Source: Myxocyprinus asiaticus | Lineage: Eukaryota > Chordata > Actinopteri > Cypriniformes > Catostomidae | Direction of reading: 5' to 3' | Length of the DNA: 64,000 nucleotides | Assembly: GCF_019703515.2 (NCBI RefSeq) | Contig: NC_059363.1 | Coordinates: forward strand, 2,225,317-2,289,316 | Shown here: one piece after another, positions 1 through 60,545 of the stretch | Layout of the letters: each line of letters begins with the position of its first letter | Numbering within the stretch: position 1 is the first letter of the stretch | Notes under the pieces: generated by a model | What the model was told of the DNA's origin: nothing | The model's database searches: none | What the model saw: only the letters and a program-made list of their open reading frames with translations | Translations under genes and position numbers: made by a program

Positions 1-215
1 GATCCACGCACAACTCACCACACGCCCCATTGAGAGCGAGAACCACTAATCACGACCACGAAGAGGTTACCCCATGTGACTCTACCCTCCCTAGCAACCG
101 GGCCAATTTGGTTGCTTAGGAGACCTGGCTGGAGTCACTCAGCATGCCCTGGATTCAAACTCATGACTCCAGGGGTGGTAGTCAGCGTCAATACTCGCTG
201 AGCTACCCAGACCCC
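1..215 (-). mobile_element. tRNA-derived SINE, copy 1 (cut by window edge)
   Basis: Reverse-strand copy of the family found six times here. The tRNA-like head reads from 215 leftward, with the A-box-like GGGTAGCTCAG and a B-box-like segment. The tail lies off the left edge. Confidence 0.8.
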
Positions 216-460
216 AATGCCAATCCTTTAATACATGCATCATTCTTTCTGCGGGGCAATTCATCGTTGAAAATAAGGAGTATTCCAAACTCCTGTTGAA
301 CTCTGCCAGTGGATGAAGCTGGTGACGACACAGAACACACTAGTGGAGATGATGCACTGTGAATAGCGGCTGTACATGATAGCAGCATCCAGTGCCCAGA
401 ATATTAATTTCATATAATTTCTCCATAGCGAGCCTAATTCTGTTCTATTTCTAAAGTCTC

Positions 461-718
461 TTGCGGGCCACATTGGATCAGTCGGATGGCCGCAGATGGC
501 CCATGGAGCGGACTTTGGACTTTGTCATATGGGTTTTGAACAACCTGAGGGCGAGTAAATGTTGTCAAAATGTTTATTTTGGGCGGGCTATTCTTTTAAA
601 TGAAAGCATGCAGCATGCGTTCTTAGCTGTAATTTTGAGCAATTTCACATTAGAAGACTAGAAATCTGCTGTTCTTTTTGTAATGTGACGTTTAAATGGA
701 AATATTTCCTTTATTCAG
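461..718. other. sntg2 intron, upstream of first visible exon
   Basis: Unique-looking AT-rich intron sequence between the SINE and exon 719-760. Short open frames occur on both strands but none resembles a protein. Confidence 0.5.
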
Positions 719-49189
<48,471 letters not shown>

Positions 49190-49707
49190 GTGAGTACTGC
49201 TGTAAAACTCTAAATCAAAGGGTTATATAAACTTTCAAAACTTGAAGAAGGGAGGGAACAAATAATTCAATAATATCAAATGTTTGATGTCCTGAAAGTT
49301 TGTATTTTTTTTATTATTTTCTTAGGGATGTCCCGATACCGATACTGCACTGATGCACTTGAACTCTCGCTCCGATACCATCTGAAATACGAATGTCATT
49401 ACGTAAACATGCAGTGTACAAATTAAAATCACGCCATGTCCTAGTCTGATTATTAAATGCTTCAAAGTGAATGTGTGGTGTTGTACCGAGACCAGCTGCT
49501 CATCCCTTTTAGAGCTCTTTAGCTCATACACGGAAAACATCATCATGAGCATCGTACACACTGTTTGTAGCAGATGACAGCGAGCAGAGCTCTAATTCAC
49601 TTTGTAGCAGGAGGCACATACAGACTACACATTTATTTAATTAAATAGCATACCTTTGTGTTTTAATAATCACATTGGGTCACATAGCAACCTGTATTTT
49701 TTATTTT

Positions 49708-50128
49708 TTTCTCCCCTTTTCTCCCCAATTCCCAATGTGCTCTAAGTCCTCGTGGTGGCGTAGGGACTCGCCTCAATCAGGGTGGTGGCGGACGAATCTC
49801 AGTTACCTCCGCGTCTGAGATGTCAATCCGCGCATCTTATCACATGGCTTTTTGAGCACGTTACCCCGGAGACGTAGCATGTGTGGAAGCTTCATGCTAT
49901 TCTCCGCGGCATCCACACACAACTCACCACACGCCCCACCGAGAGCGAGAACCACATTGTAGTGACCACGAGGAGGTTACCCCATGTGACTCTACCCTCC
50001 CTAGCAACCGGGCCAATTTGGTTGCTTAGGAGACCTGGCTGGAGTCACTCAGCATGCCCTGGATTTGAACTCGCAACTCCAGGTGTGGTAGTCAGCGTCA
50101 ATACTCGCTGAGCTACCCAGGCCCCCTG
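49708..50128 (-). mobile_element. tRNA-derived SINE, copy 6
   Basis: Reverse near full-length copy. The tail CTCCCCAATTCCCAATG is at the left and the head ends GGGGCCTGGGTAGCTCAGCG at the right. Confidence 0.85.
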
Positions 50129-50427
50129 AAGTCATTACACTTAATGAATTTGAGAAAGTTTTTACAAGCAATTTAATTTCACTCATTCAGATTAAGTTTC
50201 ATTGAGCCAACATAATTTACAGTAGTTAAATTAAGTCAAATCATTTTACTATTGTAGTTTTAACTCAACTTCACTAGGGTCATCAAACTCAATTCAATAA
50301 TTTTTAATTTAGGAAATGTTCTTATTTTGGTCCAACTGAATTTATTTTATTAATCATTAGAACATGCCAGGTGAAAGGACTGTTAAACTGTTGCACTGTC
50401 AATTTAATCGCAACTGTTTATGGAGCT

Positions 50428-50656
50428 TGTGACGAGGAGGAGGGCGGGCCCGGGCCGTGACTACGCACGCCCGGCCCCCAATTGGGCTAATCAGCCGATG
50501 AGAGGGATAGGTGCAGCGGGATGTGGCAGTTGCATGTGGCTCTCACTCTCTTGAACTGCTGCATCCTGCTGCACTTATCCCTCTCCTCAGCTGATTAGCC
50601 CAATTGGGGACCGAGCTTGTGTAGTCATGGCCCGGCCCGCCCTCTTCCTCGTCACA
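50428..50656. repeat. GC-rich foldback hairpin
   Basis: TGTGACGAGGAGGAGGGCGG at the left is inverted in CGCCCTCTTCCTCGTCACA at the right. The arms of about 100 bases include CCCAATTGGGCTAATCAGC. AGCT flanks both ends. Confidence 0.8.
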
Positions 50657-51117
50657 GAGCTAAATAGCACTTAAATCAAACATGACTTGAATGTAAAAGT
50701 CCATCCTCAACCTAAGCACAAGCACCAATCTTCACCATAATGGTAACCCCCAAAACTCCAGCTTAACAGACATATCTTTTTAAATACCAGTATAACAGAA
50801 CATTAAACATTAAGAAATCTTCAGATTGCTCAAAAATGCATAAAATAACAGTTAATTTCAACATCTGTTCAGCCCATCAAGTCCCATGCAAAGCATGCTG
50901 AGAAATGGAAATCCCCTGCCCAGTTTCGTCAATGTTACAAAAGTATTCATGTAGTCCCAACTCAAATGGATTTAGTAAACTTATATATATATATATATAT
51001 ATATATATTACATATTTAATTGGACATAATATAATGAAAGCAAGTTGTGACAGATTTTTTTTTTTATATTGTGTTGCTTTAGTTAAGTAAACTGAAAATA
51101 GTATCGGGACATCCCTA

Positions 51118-52530
51118 CTTTTTCTTTTTGTGTGTATGTAGTGTGAACAGTTTCAGACCATTTAAGGGGGTCTCACCATTGAAAACTGGATTTTTTCCAA
51201 GAATGGAAATAGGTTTTTTAATACCTCAAGCAGAACCAACGCGTACCCAAACTGCGCTCAAGGCAAAACACGCTCATAGATTTTTTTTGACTGCAGTAAC
51301 CATGCTTCATTTTGTGGTTACTATAGTTTTACTACAAATACCATGATTAAACTATGGTTACTGTGACAATGTCTTGGACATTGTCATTTGACATTCTGCT
51401 TTTTGCTTGGTGCATAGTTGTGAAGTATGCACGGTTGGACGCAGGATACAACATATAAAGAGGACAGTAATATGAAATTATGGTTAAGGGTCATAGGTAA
51501 TCACCCATGGTGGTTTGGATGTAACATTTGGCTTAAAAAGTGTTAAAAATGACTTTTGAAGACCCATTCACTGTTAACACCAGATATTAGAGGGTTGATA
51601 TGAGACTTGAAAGAGATTATACACACAAAGCTTTTTATTGACAAGTGAATTATTGATTTCTGCATCTCTCAGCATTGCATGCGACACCAGGAGCGCGCTC
51701 CGCCTGCATTCAGTGTCTGATATTGTGCATTTCAAACTTCATTATTGCTTTAATTAAATTTCTCTGAAGAACCCATTCTGAGAGACCTCTCCTCACTGAG
51801 CCGTTAAATTACCTCGACTGCACAAAGGTCTGACGCATCTCTGGTGTCTGTATGAAGTCCTGCAGGGCGGCATTATGAAGTGTATGCTAACATAAGTTCA
51901 TGGGATGAAGGGGGATTTAGCTTTCAGCAGCTCCGGAGACTCACGTTACTCACTGTTAAGTCGTCTTAAATACCACCCGTGGTGAACCGGCGATCATCGT
52001 ATTACAGCTCGCCAAGTAACTGCGTAAAAGAGCAAGTTTCAATGATATCTGCATAACCCTGTATCCCAGACGCATATCCAGCACGCAAGTGCGCATTACT
52101 ATTGGATATTTATTTATGGCTCATGAGTATTATGGAGGTTTAACGGTTTGCTAGCAGCGTGAGTCCTCTCAGTGCTGTTTCATCAGCTGTAGCAACGTGA
52201 TTCGTTCATACTTTGGCTTAGTGGAGCAGATTAGCTGCTCTTTGGATAAATTGCACATCATATTCCATGAAAGATATCACAATCTTGAACAAACAGAGAA
52301 CTAATGTCAAATTTGAGGCTAACTGAGTGAAGAAAGGCCACAGAGAAGGCATTTATCAGCTAATACTAGTTGTCAAACGCCCATACTGAAATGGCATGAA
52401 GTTATGACATCGAATTTGACTAGATGAGTAAGTCTGATCTTTATTCTACAATAACAGCTTGTGATCATGTGACAATTTTCCCTCTTTGGTTATTTGGGAA
52501 GGGCTGATTCTTTTCTAACGAAATGTTCAA
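51118..52530. other. sntg2 intron, nothing recognised
   Basis: A short inverted ACTATAGT/CCATG-type repeat occurs near 51300-51360. No coding signal. Confidence 0.45.
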
Positions 52531-52922
52531 CCCGATCTTACGAAAATTCATACATATTTTACGAGTTGTCTATTTCGTGTGATTTTGTACGATTTCGTTT
52601 GTATGAATTCATACGATTTCATCACGTGCAAATAGCCGGATGTCTAATGCAGATGTAAGCACGAGTTCCGCGCACGAGGCATTAAGGACATGCTTATTAA
52701 TATTATGCCCATACCCAAACCCCTTATCTCAATCTAACCGATCAGTAGAGTGTGTAAACATGATAGGAAGCTATAGTGTGTTACAGAAGCAAGTAATTGT
52801 CACGTATTAGATGGAAACGATGTCCAGTGACATCATTGGCTGTAGTGAAAGTCGTACAAATTCATACAAGTGCAGTTGTATGATATCATACGAATTTCCT
52901 TACGATTTCGCCGTGAGAGTGT
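52531..52922. repeat. Dispersed TACGA-rich repeat, copy A
   Basis: From CCGATCTTACGAAAATTC to TTTCGCCGTGAGAGTG. The same family lies inverted at 60200-60545. Interior GAATTCATACGA motifs repeat in both orientations. Confidence 0.6.
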
Positions 52923-53008
52923 GTTGTAATTATTGTATTAGAAACAAGTTTGTTAACAAAAAGTTGGGTGTGTTTCATCCCAATAATTTAGTATGATATC
53001 TATTGGTG

Positions 53009-53053
<45 letters not shown>

Positions 53054-54162
53054 TTAACTGAAAAAAAAAAAAAAACAGGGATTAAATAGTCCAAATGTTG
53101 TTGAACCATTAATATTAAAACTTTGTCACACGTCATATTATTATGAAACTTTTCCGCTAATATCACATCTCCTTAAGCCAGTAAACTGCCAGAGCTGATT
53201 GGACAACATTTAGTTAATGGCTCTAGTTAACGCATGACTTCTAAGCAGTAAAATGCTGTTAAATGTACAGTCAAGGCTGTATGTGTGCCTGTTATGTTGT
53301 AACTATGCTTAATTGTGGAATATAAAGATACAGTGCTAAGATCTGACTCATGAATGCCATTTGAAACTTTTTACACTGTTAAATCAATTTAAATACATTT
53401 ACTCTGGTTTATCTCTGGGCTTTGTGCTCATCTTGTCAAAGGTATCAAAACAAAATGTTCAGTGCATTGTCCCCCTTAGAAAAGGGTCAAAATGAGCTCT
53501 AAAGCCCGCGAGCTGCATTACCTGCTCACCTTAACCAGAGACATTTATAAATAATACAATGGAAAGAAGCTGTCAGAGATGATTTAAATCACTGCAGTTC
53601 TGAGATACTGAAAGGGCAACATGCAAAATCTCCTAAAATTCCTCCGTGAGGTTTTGAGGTAGAACTGCGGCAGTGATTATCTGCGTCCGTCTATCCAGAA
53701 CTTTCACCGTACCAGCTCAACTCCCCCGCTTAATCTCTTTATGTTGCACGCAGTGCATACTAGGAAGGCAGTGTGACAGTTTTATGGAAGAGTGTGAAAG
53801 ATTTTATAATCATATTATTTTATATGGAGAGCATTCATGTGAGGAAGTCAGCGGGAGTTCAGGATCATGATTTCTCTGGGTCCAATTGTATTCCCGTTTA
53901 AAGGAATAGCTCATAAGGCAAGTTTTTAACATGCATAATAACTGCTGTAAATGTCCACATTTGATATGGGGTGAAGAATAAAAACTGTAATGCTTTTCCG
54001 GTGCATGTTAACTGAGATTTTAGATGGGTTTGTTGTAATTCACACTGTCAAGCCAATAAGAAAAACTGCAGGCGTCCATGCATTTCCTGCATCTGTAGAA
54101 AACGGAAAATATTTAGATGTTAATAATTAATATGTTCAAATCAATAACACTTCATCGTGACC
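52923..54162. other. sntg2 intron with (CA)n(TA)n
   Basis: CA then TA microsatellite at 53009-53053. The rest has no recognisable feature. Confidence 0.5.
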
Positions 54163-55535
54163 AATAGAGCGCAATAGTCTGGTTCCAGAGGTAAAAATCC
54201 TATTAATTTTCTACATAGACTCATTTATTTTTAACGATAACTTATAAAACCTTTAAAGACAGACCTACCGTGAGCTCCGAGGTTGTTAACCCTCTGGGGC
54301 CTGAGGGTGTTTTGGGCCCTGGAGAAGTTTTGACATGCCTTGACATTTGTGCTTTTTTCAGTTGCTTAAAAACATATTAATGGCTAAAGTCTGATAACAC
54401 TGTATTCAGCACAAACTTGGTTACAATTATATGTGAGCAACATGTATATACATGTTTGTATTTTGAGAAAAGAACGTTTATGTGTGGTTTTTGAAAAAAC
54501 AAACATTTTAAGTCACTGAAATAAGGCCATATATCACATGCTAAACATTTGTTTACAAGACTTTTGAGAACTGGATCTTGTAGAGTTTTTGCTACAAAAT
54601 GATGTGAAAACCATCGATCACTCATTCATACAAAACAATATAGTCATTTAACTTTTGTAAGACACTTTTAGTGTTAGGAAGGCCATATGCGAGGAGGCGT
54701 GAATGATCATGAATATTGATGTGATTCACACCTGAGGAGACATAGACCCCTCCCCTGGGAACAGAATAAAATGTAATATCTGACATAGGGCATATACACA
54801 ATATATTAAAAAAAAAATCAGGATTCTTTGATGAATGGAAAGTTCAAAATAATAGCATTTATCTGAAATAGAAAGCTTTTGTAACATTATAAATGTCTTT
54901 ACTGTCACTTTTGATCAATATAATGCATCCTTGCTGAATAAAAGTATTAATTTCTTTCCAAAAAAAAAGAAGAAAATTCTTACTGACCCCAAACTTTCGT
55001 ACGGTAGTGTATAATGTTACAAAACCTTTCTATTTCAGATAAATGCTGTTATTTTGAACTTCTATTCATAAAATAATCCTGAAAAACATTTTACACAACT
55101 GTTTTCAACATTGATAATAATACATGTTTCTTGAGCAGCAAATCAGCATATCAGAATGATTTCTGAAGGATCATGTGACACTGAAGCCTGGAGTAATGAT
55201 GCTGAAAATTCAGCTTTACATCACAGGAATAAATTGCATTTAATATATATATATATACTTGCCTCGGGGGCATTTACCATTTGCATTGATCGTATATTTT
55301 TTTGTATATATCTAAATACTCTGCAATAAACTTACAATATATTGTTTCTATACTTATAATTAACAACTTTATATCTATATTATTATGTAATTGCATCTTT
55401 TTTTTTTATTTGATAACCTCATTTGCAATGCTTCATGGTATTGTAATTCATTCCCTCATTAAAGACGGCCATGTGTGTATTGTGCCTTTTAAATCTGACA
55501 AAAAGACAAATAATTTTTTGCCACAATTAGTGAAT
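54163..55535. repeat. Dispersed repeat, copy split by about 1 kb
   Basis: 54163-54289 and 55290-55480 match the two ends of 8588-9105. The middle, from CCCTCTGGGGCCTGAGGGTG at about 54294 to about 55285, is foreign to copy 1 and looks like one or two AT-rich insertions. An A run with AAGAAGAAAATTC at 54960-54977 is part of a common fish repeat. Confidence 0.55.
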
Positions 55536-56615
55536 AAAAAAAACGTCTCGGTTACTGTCGTAACCTCCGTTCACTGATGGAGGGAATGAGATGTTGTTTT
55601 GATGTAGTGACACTAGGGGTCGCCCTTGGGAGCCCCAAACACCTCTGATCTTTGAGAAAAGGCCAATGAGAATTGGCGAGTGGAATTTGCATGCCATTCC
55701 CCTGAACATATGGATATAAAAGGAGCTGGCTCACAACCACTCATTCAGGTTTTGTGCTGAGGGGCCGAGACAGGGTCCCAGACATTTCAGCGGGTAGTAC
55801 AGCATTGTGGCAGGGGGGACGCAATGTCTGGGAGGTTATGACAGTAACCGAGACGTTCCCCTTCTGTCACTCACTCGACGTTGTGTCGATGTAGTGACAC
55901 TAGGGGTCCCTATATGAAACACCACAACTAGCTGAACCGTGTTATGTGGACTGCCGGTGCAGGTGCAAGCAAGTGCAGGTGCACCGGTCTGCACGTAGCC
56001 TCCCCCAACGCCCCAAAAAACGCTGCATAGTTCCCCACATCCCTAGGTGGGGGTCAGCCGTGGCCTTTTCTCTCTATGTTTTCTCTCCACAGAGTATTCA
56101 GTTATTCGACTGGGGCCATTTTAACGCTCAATATATACGCTGGGGAAGGTGTTCTTTTCCTATCCTATTCTTTCAGGGGGAAAAGACCCCGCAGAGACCA
56201 CATCCTCCCTGGAGGGGAGGTAACATGTGGCAAGCATGTCATGTGGGCTCAGAGCCGCACATGGAAGAGGCGCGGTGGTAGGTCCTGCCTGAAAGGGGAG
56301 GAGCTCTACAAACACGGTGACTGGGACAGAGAGAGCTCTGTCGAAGGGAGATGCAGGTCTGCCGACAGGGAGACCGTACTGCGGAAAATACATCACAGGG
56401 GTTTACCGGAGTAACCGGGACCTCTGGCACACCTACCTCAGTAAGGGCATATTAGCACACGTACTGGTTCCGGCTGTGAATTCCTCCACTGAATTCTTGA
56501 ACCACAGGGCTAGGGAGGAAGGACATCATGGGAAAAGAAGCGCACATCTTCGCCTCTTTGGAGGGGAAAGGCGCTATACACAAGCGATACACCGGTGCTG
56601 TCTGTATTCCTGAAC

Positions 56616-57779
56616 TTACCTGTTCGTACCTGACAGAACACGGGACGAAACCGGCTCAACCCGGAGATAGTAAAATCTCGCGAAGGTATTGGGTGTTGTC
56701 CAGCCCGCTGCCCTGCATATGTCTGCTAGAGAGGTGCCATGGGCCAGTGCCCACGAGGATGCCACACTCCTTGTGGAGTGTGCTCGTTTTCCCGAAGGGG
56801 CAGGCACAGCCTGAGCCTGGTATGCCATAGCGATGATCCAGTGGGCAAGCCTCTGTTTGGAGACAGCATTCCCTTTCCACTGTCCACCAAAGCAGACAAA
56901 GAGCTGCTCAGAGCATATCAAGCTCTGCGTGTGCTCCAAGTAGATGTGCAAAGTACGCACCGGACACAGCAACGACAGGGCTGGGTCTGCCTCCTCCTGG
57001 GGAAGTGCTTGCAGGTTCACCACCTGATCCCTGAAGGGGTTTGTGGGAACCTTGGGCACATAGCCCGGCTGGGGTCTCAGGATTACGTGAGAGTCACCTG
57101 GACCGAACTCCAGGCAAGTATCGCTGACAGAGAATGCTTGCAGGTCCCCGACCCTCTTGATGGAGGTGAGCGCAATCAGGAGGGCCATCTTCAAGGAGAG
57201 GGCTTTCAACTCGACTGACTCTAGCAGCTCAAAGGGGGCTCCGCAAAGGCCCAGGAGGACCACGGAGAGATCACATAAGGGGAACAGGCGTGGCCTAGGA
57301 GGATTTGGCCTCAGGGTGCATCTCAGGAACCTGATGATCAGATCGTGCTTCCCTAAGGACTTACCATCCACTGTATCGTGGTGTGCCGCTATGGCGGCCA
57401 CATACACCTTCAAGGTGGAGGGGGACAGCTGTTCCTCCAGCCTCTCCTGCAGGAAGGAAAGCACTGACCCGACTGTGCATCTCTGAGGGTCTTCAGCTCG
57501 GGAAGAACACCAATTTGTGAACCAATGCCACTTCAGGGTATAAAGCTGCCTCATGGAGGGAGCTCTAGCCTGAGTGATCGTGTCTAACACTGCTGGTGGT
57601 AGGCCATTTAGGTCTTTCACGTCCCATCCAAGGGCCAGACGTGGAGGTTCCAGAGGTCTGGGCACGGGTGCCAGATGGTACCCCGTCCCTGAGAAAGAAG
57701 GTCCTTCCTCAGGGGAATTCGCCAGGGAGGGGCTGTCATTGCTCCATGTCCTCCCTGACCTTGCACAGGGTCTGTGCAA
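56616..57779 (-). CDS. Tyrosine recombinase of a DIRS element, open reading frame
   Basis: A 387-codon reverse frame without stops. DIRS elements use a tyrosine recombinase instead of an integrase to insert a circular cDNA. An N-terminal SAM-like core-binding part (LYTLKWHWFTNWC; LSPSTLKVYVAAIAAHH) is followed by the catalytic domain: R209 in TSIKRVGDL, H334 and R337 in AHSTR, W360 in AAGW, and the nucleophile Y370 in TFARFY. All expected catalytic positions are therefore present. The first 25 or so residues may belong to the preceding RNase H frame, and the true start is unclear. Expression is unlikely from an antisense intron copy but the frame is strikingly intact. Confidence 0.85.
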   Translation of the reverse strand: MHRPCARSGRTWSNDSPSLANSPEEGPSFSGTGYHLAPVPRPLEPPRLALGWDVKDLNGLPPAVLDTITQARAPSMRQLYTLKWHWFTNWCSSRAEDPQRCTVGSVLSFLQERLEEQLSPSTLKVYVAAIAAHHDTVDGKSLGKHDLIIRFLRCTLRPNPPRPRLFPLCDLSVVLLGLCGAPFELLESVELKALSLKMALLIALTSIKRVGDLQAFSVSDTCLEFGPGDSHVILRPQPGYVPKVPTNPFRDQVVNLQALPQEEADPALSLLCPVRTLHIYLEHTQSLICSEQLFVCFGGQWKGNAVSKQRLAHWIIAMAYQAQAVPAPSGKRAHSTRSVASSWALAHGTSLADICRAAGWTTPNTFARFYYLRVEPVSSRVLSGTNR

Positions 57780-58280
57780 GTGGGCTCACTGGGGGAACGC
57801 ATACTTGCGCAGCCCCCAGGGCCAGCTGTGTGCCAACATGTCTGGGCCGAGGGGGGTCCCCATCGGAGAATACCTGAGCAGGCAGTGGGAGGTTTCTCGG
57901 GAGGCAAATAGGTCTACTTGTGCTTTGCCGAACCGACTCCAAATCAGCTGGACCACCTGGGGGTGGAGTCTCCACTCTCCCCTGAGCGCGTCCGTTGTGG
58001 CGTTTAGGTTGCCCGGAATGTGAGTGGCCCGCAGCGACCTCAGTCACCGCTGACTCCATAGGAGGAGACGTCGGGCGAGTTGCCACATGCGACGTGAGCG
58101 TAAGACGCCTTGGAGATTTATATACACTACTGTCGCTGTCTTGTCCATCCGGACCAACACGTGCTTGCCCCGGATCAACGGCAAAAGCGTGATGGCCACG
58201 CAGTGTGTGCCACTGTGCCATGCCCATCTCGGGACTCGAGTCTGAAGCCAGTGCTGAAGCGGTCTCATATGCATGAGTCT
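57780..58280 (-). pseudogene. RNase H part of the DIRS pol, frameshifted
   Basis: Reverse-strand pieces in three frames: GKHVLVRMDKTATVVYINLQ and MWQLARRLLLWSQ at about 58280-58044, PPVSPLAQTLCKVRED near 57780, and APPWRIPLRKDLLSQG at about 57620-57740. These are typical of the RNase H and connector of fish DIRS elements. At least two frameshifts. The reverse transcriptase that should lie at higher coordinates is absent: sequence passes directly into the terminal repeat. Confidence 0.75.
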
Positions 58281-58618
58281 CTTAGCGCTGTCAAAGCGAC
58301 CACGGATGTAATCTGCATAGATCTGTGCAGAAGAAGATAAAAGTCACTGGAATGTGCCGTATATCCAACAGCAAACGCTTCTTGGGAGGTGAATGGAACG
58401 GTAGTGGAAGACAGCTTGCTGGCACACAACCGCTCGGCTCCGAAGAAAAAATCTGAATGAGCTCCTTTTATACCTGTATGTCTGGGGGAATGGCATGCAA
58501 ATTCCACTCGCCAATTCTCATTGGCCTTTTCTCAAAGATCTGAGGTGTTTGGGGCTCCCAAGGGCGACCCCTAGTGTCACTACATCGACACAACTTTGAA
58601 GGAGTGACAGAAGGGGAA

Positions 58619-60199
58619 CACAACTTTTAAGCCATCTCAGAGAAAATGCATAATTATCAAGATATATTGAATATTGTTAATAAGCTGAAAAATATTGAGA
58701 TATAATTTTTGTAGCCATATCACCCAGCCCTGATTTCCAGAACATGTTTCAGACCTTTAAGAGATAGCGTTTGGAACAACATGAGGGCGAGTTAATGATG
58801 ACAGAATTGTCTTGTTAATTATACCAAGTGTAAACAGGTTCATAAACTTGAACCAATAAAAATTTATGGACTTTTAAGTTTACCAGATGTTTTGAGTATG
58901 CATCTGTCAGAATGCATTTAAATCAACAAACACAACCTGTACTGGTCATCACAAATTATGTGATCATACATTTATTGTTACATTTATATGTATTATTATA
59001 TGAAGAAAAGTGATTGTCTTTAATTTGGGAAGTGTTTTATTGTATATGTTATTATGATGTTATTATGATACACCAGCAGGTAATAAAATACCTGCATGTG
59101 GACTCTGCATGTGAAATTTGTACGAAATGTGAAATTAACACCTGTTCCTCACACAGTTCTATCTTATGACATCTACACACTTTTACTATAGTGCATGACG
59201 CATTTTAACGTTTTCATTACATAACCAACTATATTTACAAGCTTGTTCGAATGTGATCAACTTGCATGGTAGCTCAACTGATAGAGCGTTGCTTTTGTGA
59301 TGTACAGGAGCGGGGTACAAGTCCTGAAGAGCACGAGAGTCCACATGTGAACAGATACTACATTAGTCTATTTGCCTGCTAGCTACGTTATAATAGTTTC
59401 CACCGTTTGATTTTATCTGATATGACTAGCAATCGTTATGTCAGCATTGCCTAACTTTTGAGCCATTATTTATTTTAAAACAATTGTTTTCAATAAGTCA
59501 AAACAACGGTGGAAAATATGCTACTTACCTGCTCATAAGACATATTTTTTCGGATATCTGTCTTTTTCTTTCGTTATTTTTTCTTTTCTTTTTTTTAGGG
59601 GATGGGGCGAGGTTTTGTTAACGTTAGTGACATTCGCTCTGATAAGCTGATCACCTGTAATCATGGTTACTCCTCAAACCATCAGATTCATCTGCGCAGA
59701 AGAGCGGAGCCGAAGCCCAACTCATGTAATTAACAATATTCCTCTACAAGTAACTTGCAGTTTTATTCTTCAGCCACTAGAGATCCAAAAGTTACATAGT
59801 GTAGTTTTAACGAAAACGAAAACGTTTCTGTTCATTGAAATGAAATAAAAACTAAAATGGTAAAAACTGAAACTAATCTAAAGTACTTTTTGCATGACTC
59901 CAAAACTAAGTAAAATAAAAGTGTAAGTTTTTGATTCACAGTATATTATATATATTTTTTTAAACCTTTATAATCGACCTTCATTGGACATGAAAGTGTA
60001 ACAAGATAGCAGTAACGCAAGACTGTCCTGAGATATTTTTATGATGTTAAACATAATTAAATGATATTCAAAAATGCTTTAGCTTTGGCAGCCATAAAAT
60101 ACTTAAACTAAAAATAAAAATGAACTAGACTTAAAGCAGGTAATGCAGGAAAAAAAACTAAAACAGTCAAAATGTGAAAACGAATGAAAAAAAAACACA
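58619..60199. other. sntg2 intron with a possible tRNA-like remnant
   Basis: Near 58690-58735 there is a hAT-like end (CATATCACCCAGCCCTG) without a partner. At 59262-59345 a tRNA-like stretch has an A-box-like TGGTAGCTCAACTGATAGAG and a poor B-box, GGGTACAAGTCC; probably a retroposon remnant, not a tRNA gene. Otherwise nothing recognised. Confidence 0.4.
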
Positions 60200-60545
60200 C
60201 TCTCACAGAGAAATCGTAAGGATTCGTAAGGAGTTGGCTAAATCGGATGAAATTGTATGAGTTGGGTCGTACGACTTTGTTCGAGTTTTACAACAGCCAA
60301 TCAGGTGACTCTCCCTCGTCTCCTTCTAAAACGCTACAATTACTTTCTTCCATCATACATAAAATACTCTTTCCGCTTCAAATTATGCTTTGGTGCTCTA
60401 CTCTATATGGGGTTTGAGTGAGGGCATAAAATTAAGAACCATGTACACAACGTCTGACACGCTGGACCTTTTTCAGCAATAAACATCAGGGAATTTGCAC
60501 ATCAACAAATCGTATGAATTCATACAAATTTTCATGAGATCTGGT
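60200..60545. repeat. Dispersed TACGA-rich repeat, copy B
   Basis: Inverted relative to 52531-52922: starts ACACTCTCACAGAGAAATCG and ends ACAAATTTTCATGAGATC. Confidence 0.6.

Larger units (their letters stand above)
49323..51117. mobile_element. hAT-like non-autonomous element with nested SINE and hairpin
   Basis: The left end TAGGGATGTCCCGATAC and the right end GTATCGGGACATCCCTA are exact 17-base inverted repeats; the subterminal CCGATAC motif repeats. It starts 134 bases after an sntg2 exon. Inside are a SINE (49708-50128), a GC-rich foldback (50428-50656) and a TA microsatellite (50982-51008). No transposase. Confidence 0.8.
55544..58618 (-). mobile_element. DIRS-type tyrosine-recombinase retrotransposon, internally deleted
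   Basis: Inverted terminal repeats at 55601-55702 and 58484-58586 (GTAGTGACACTAGGGGTCG). An internal complementary region at 55834-55913 is the inverse of the left end (CGTCTCGGTTACTGTC) joined to the inverse of the right end (TTCCCCTTCTGTCACTC), the circular-junction arrangement diagnostic of DIRS elements. The coding part runs on the reverse strand: RNase H remnants, then tyrosine recombinase. Gag and reverse transcriptase are missing. About 3.1 kb; intact relatives are about 6 kb. Confidence 0.88.

Noticed and set aside
56739..57486. Forward-strand frames of 109-159 codons
   Set aside because: They are antisense to the well-supported DIRS tyrosine recombinase.
59262..59345. Possible tRNA gene
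   Set aside because: The B-box is poor and no proper cloverleaf closes; more likely a retroposon remnant.
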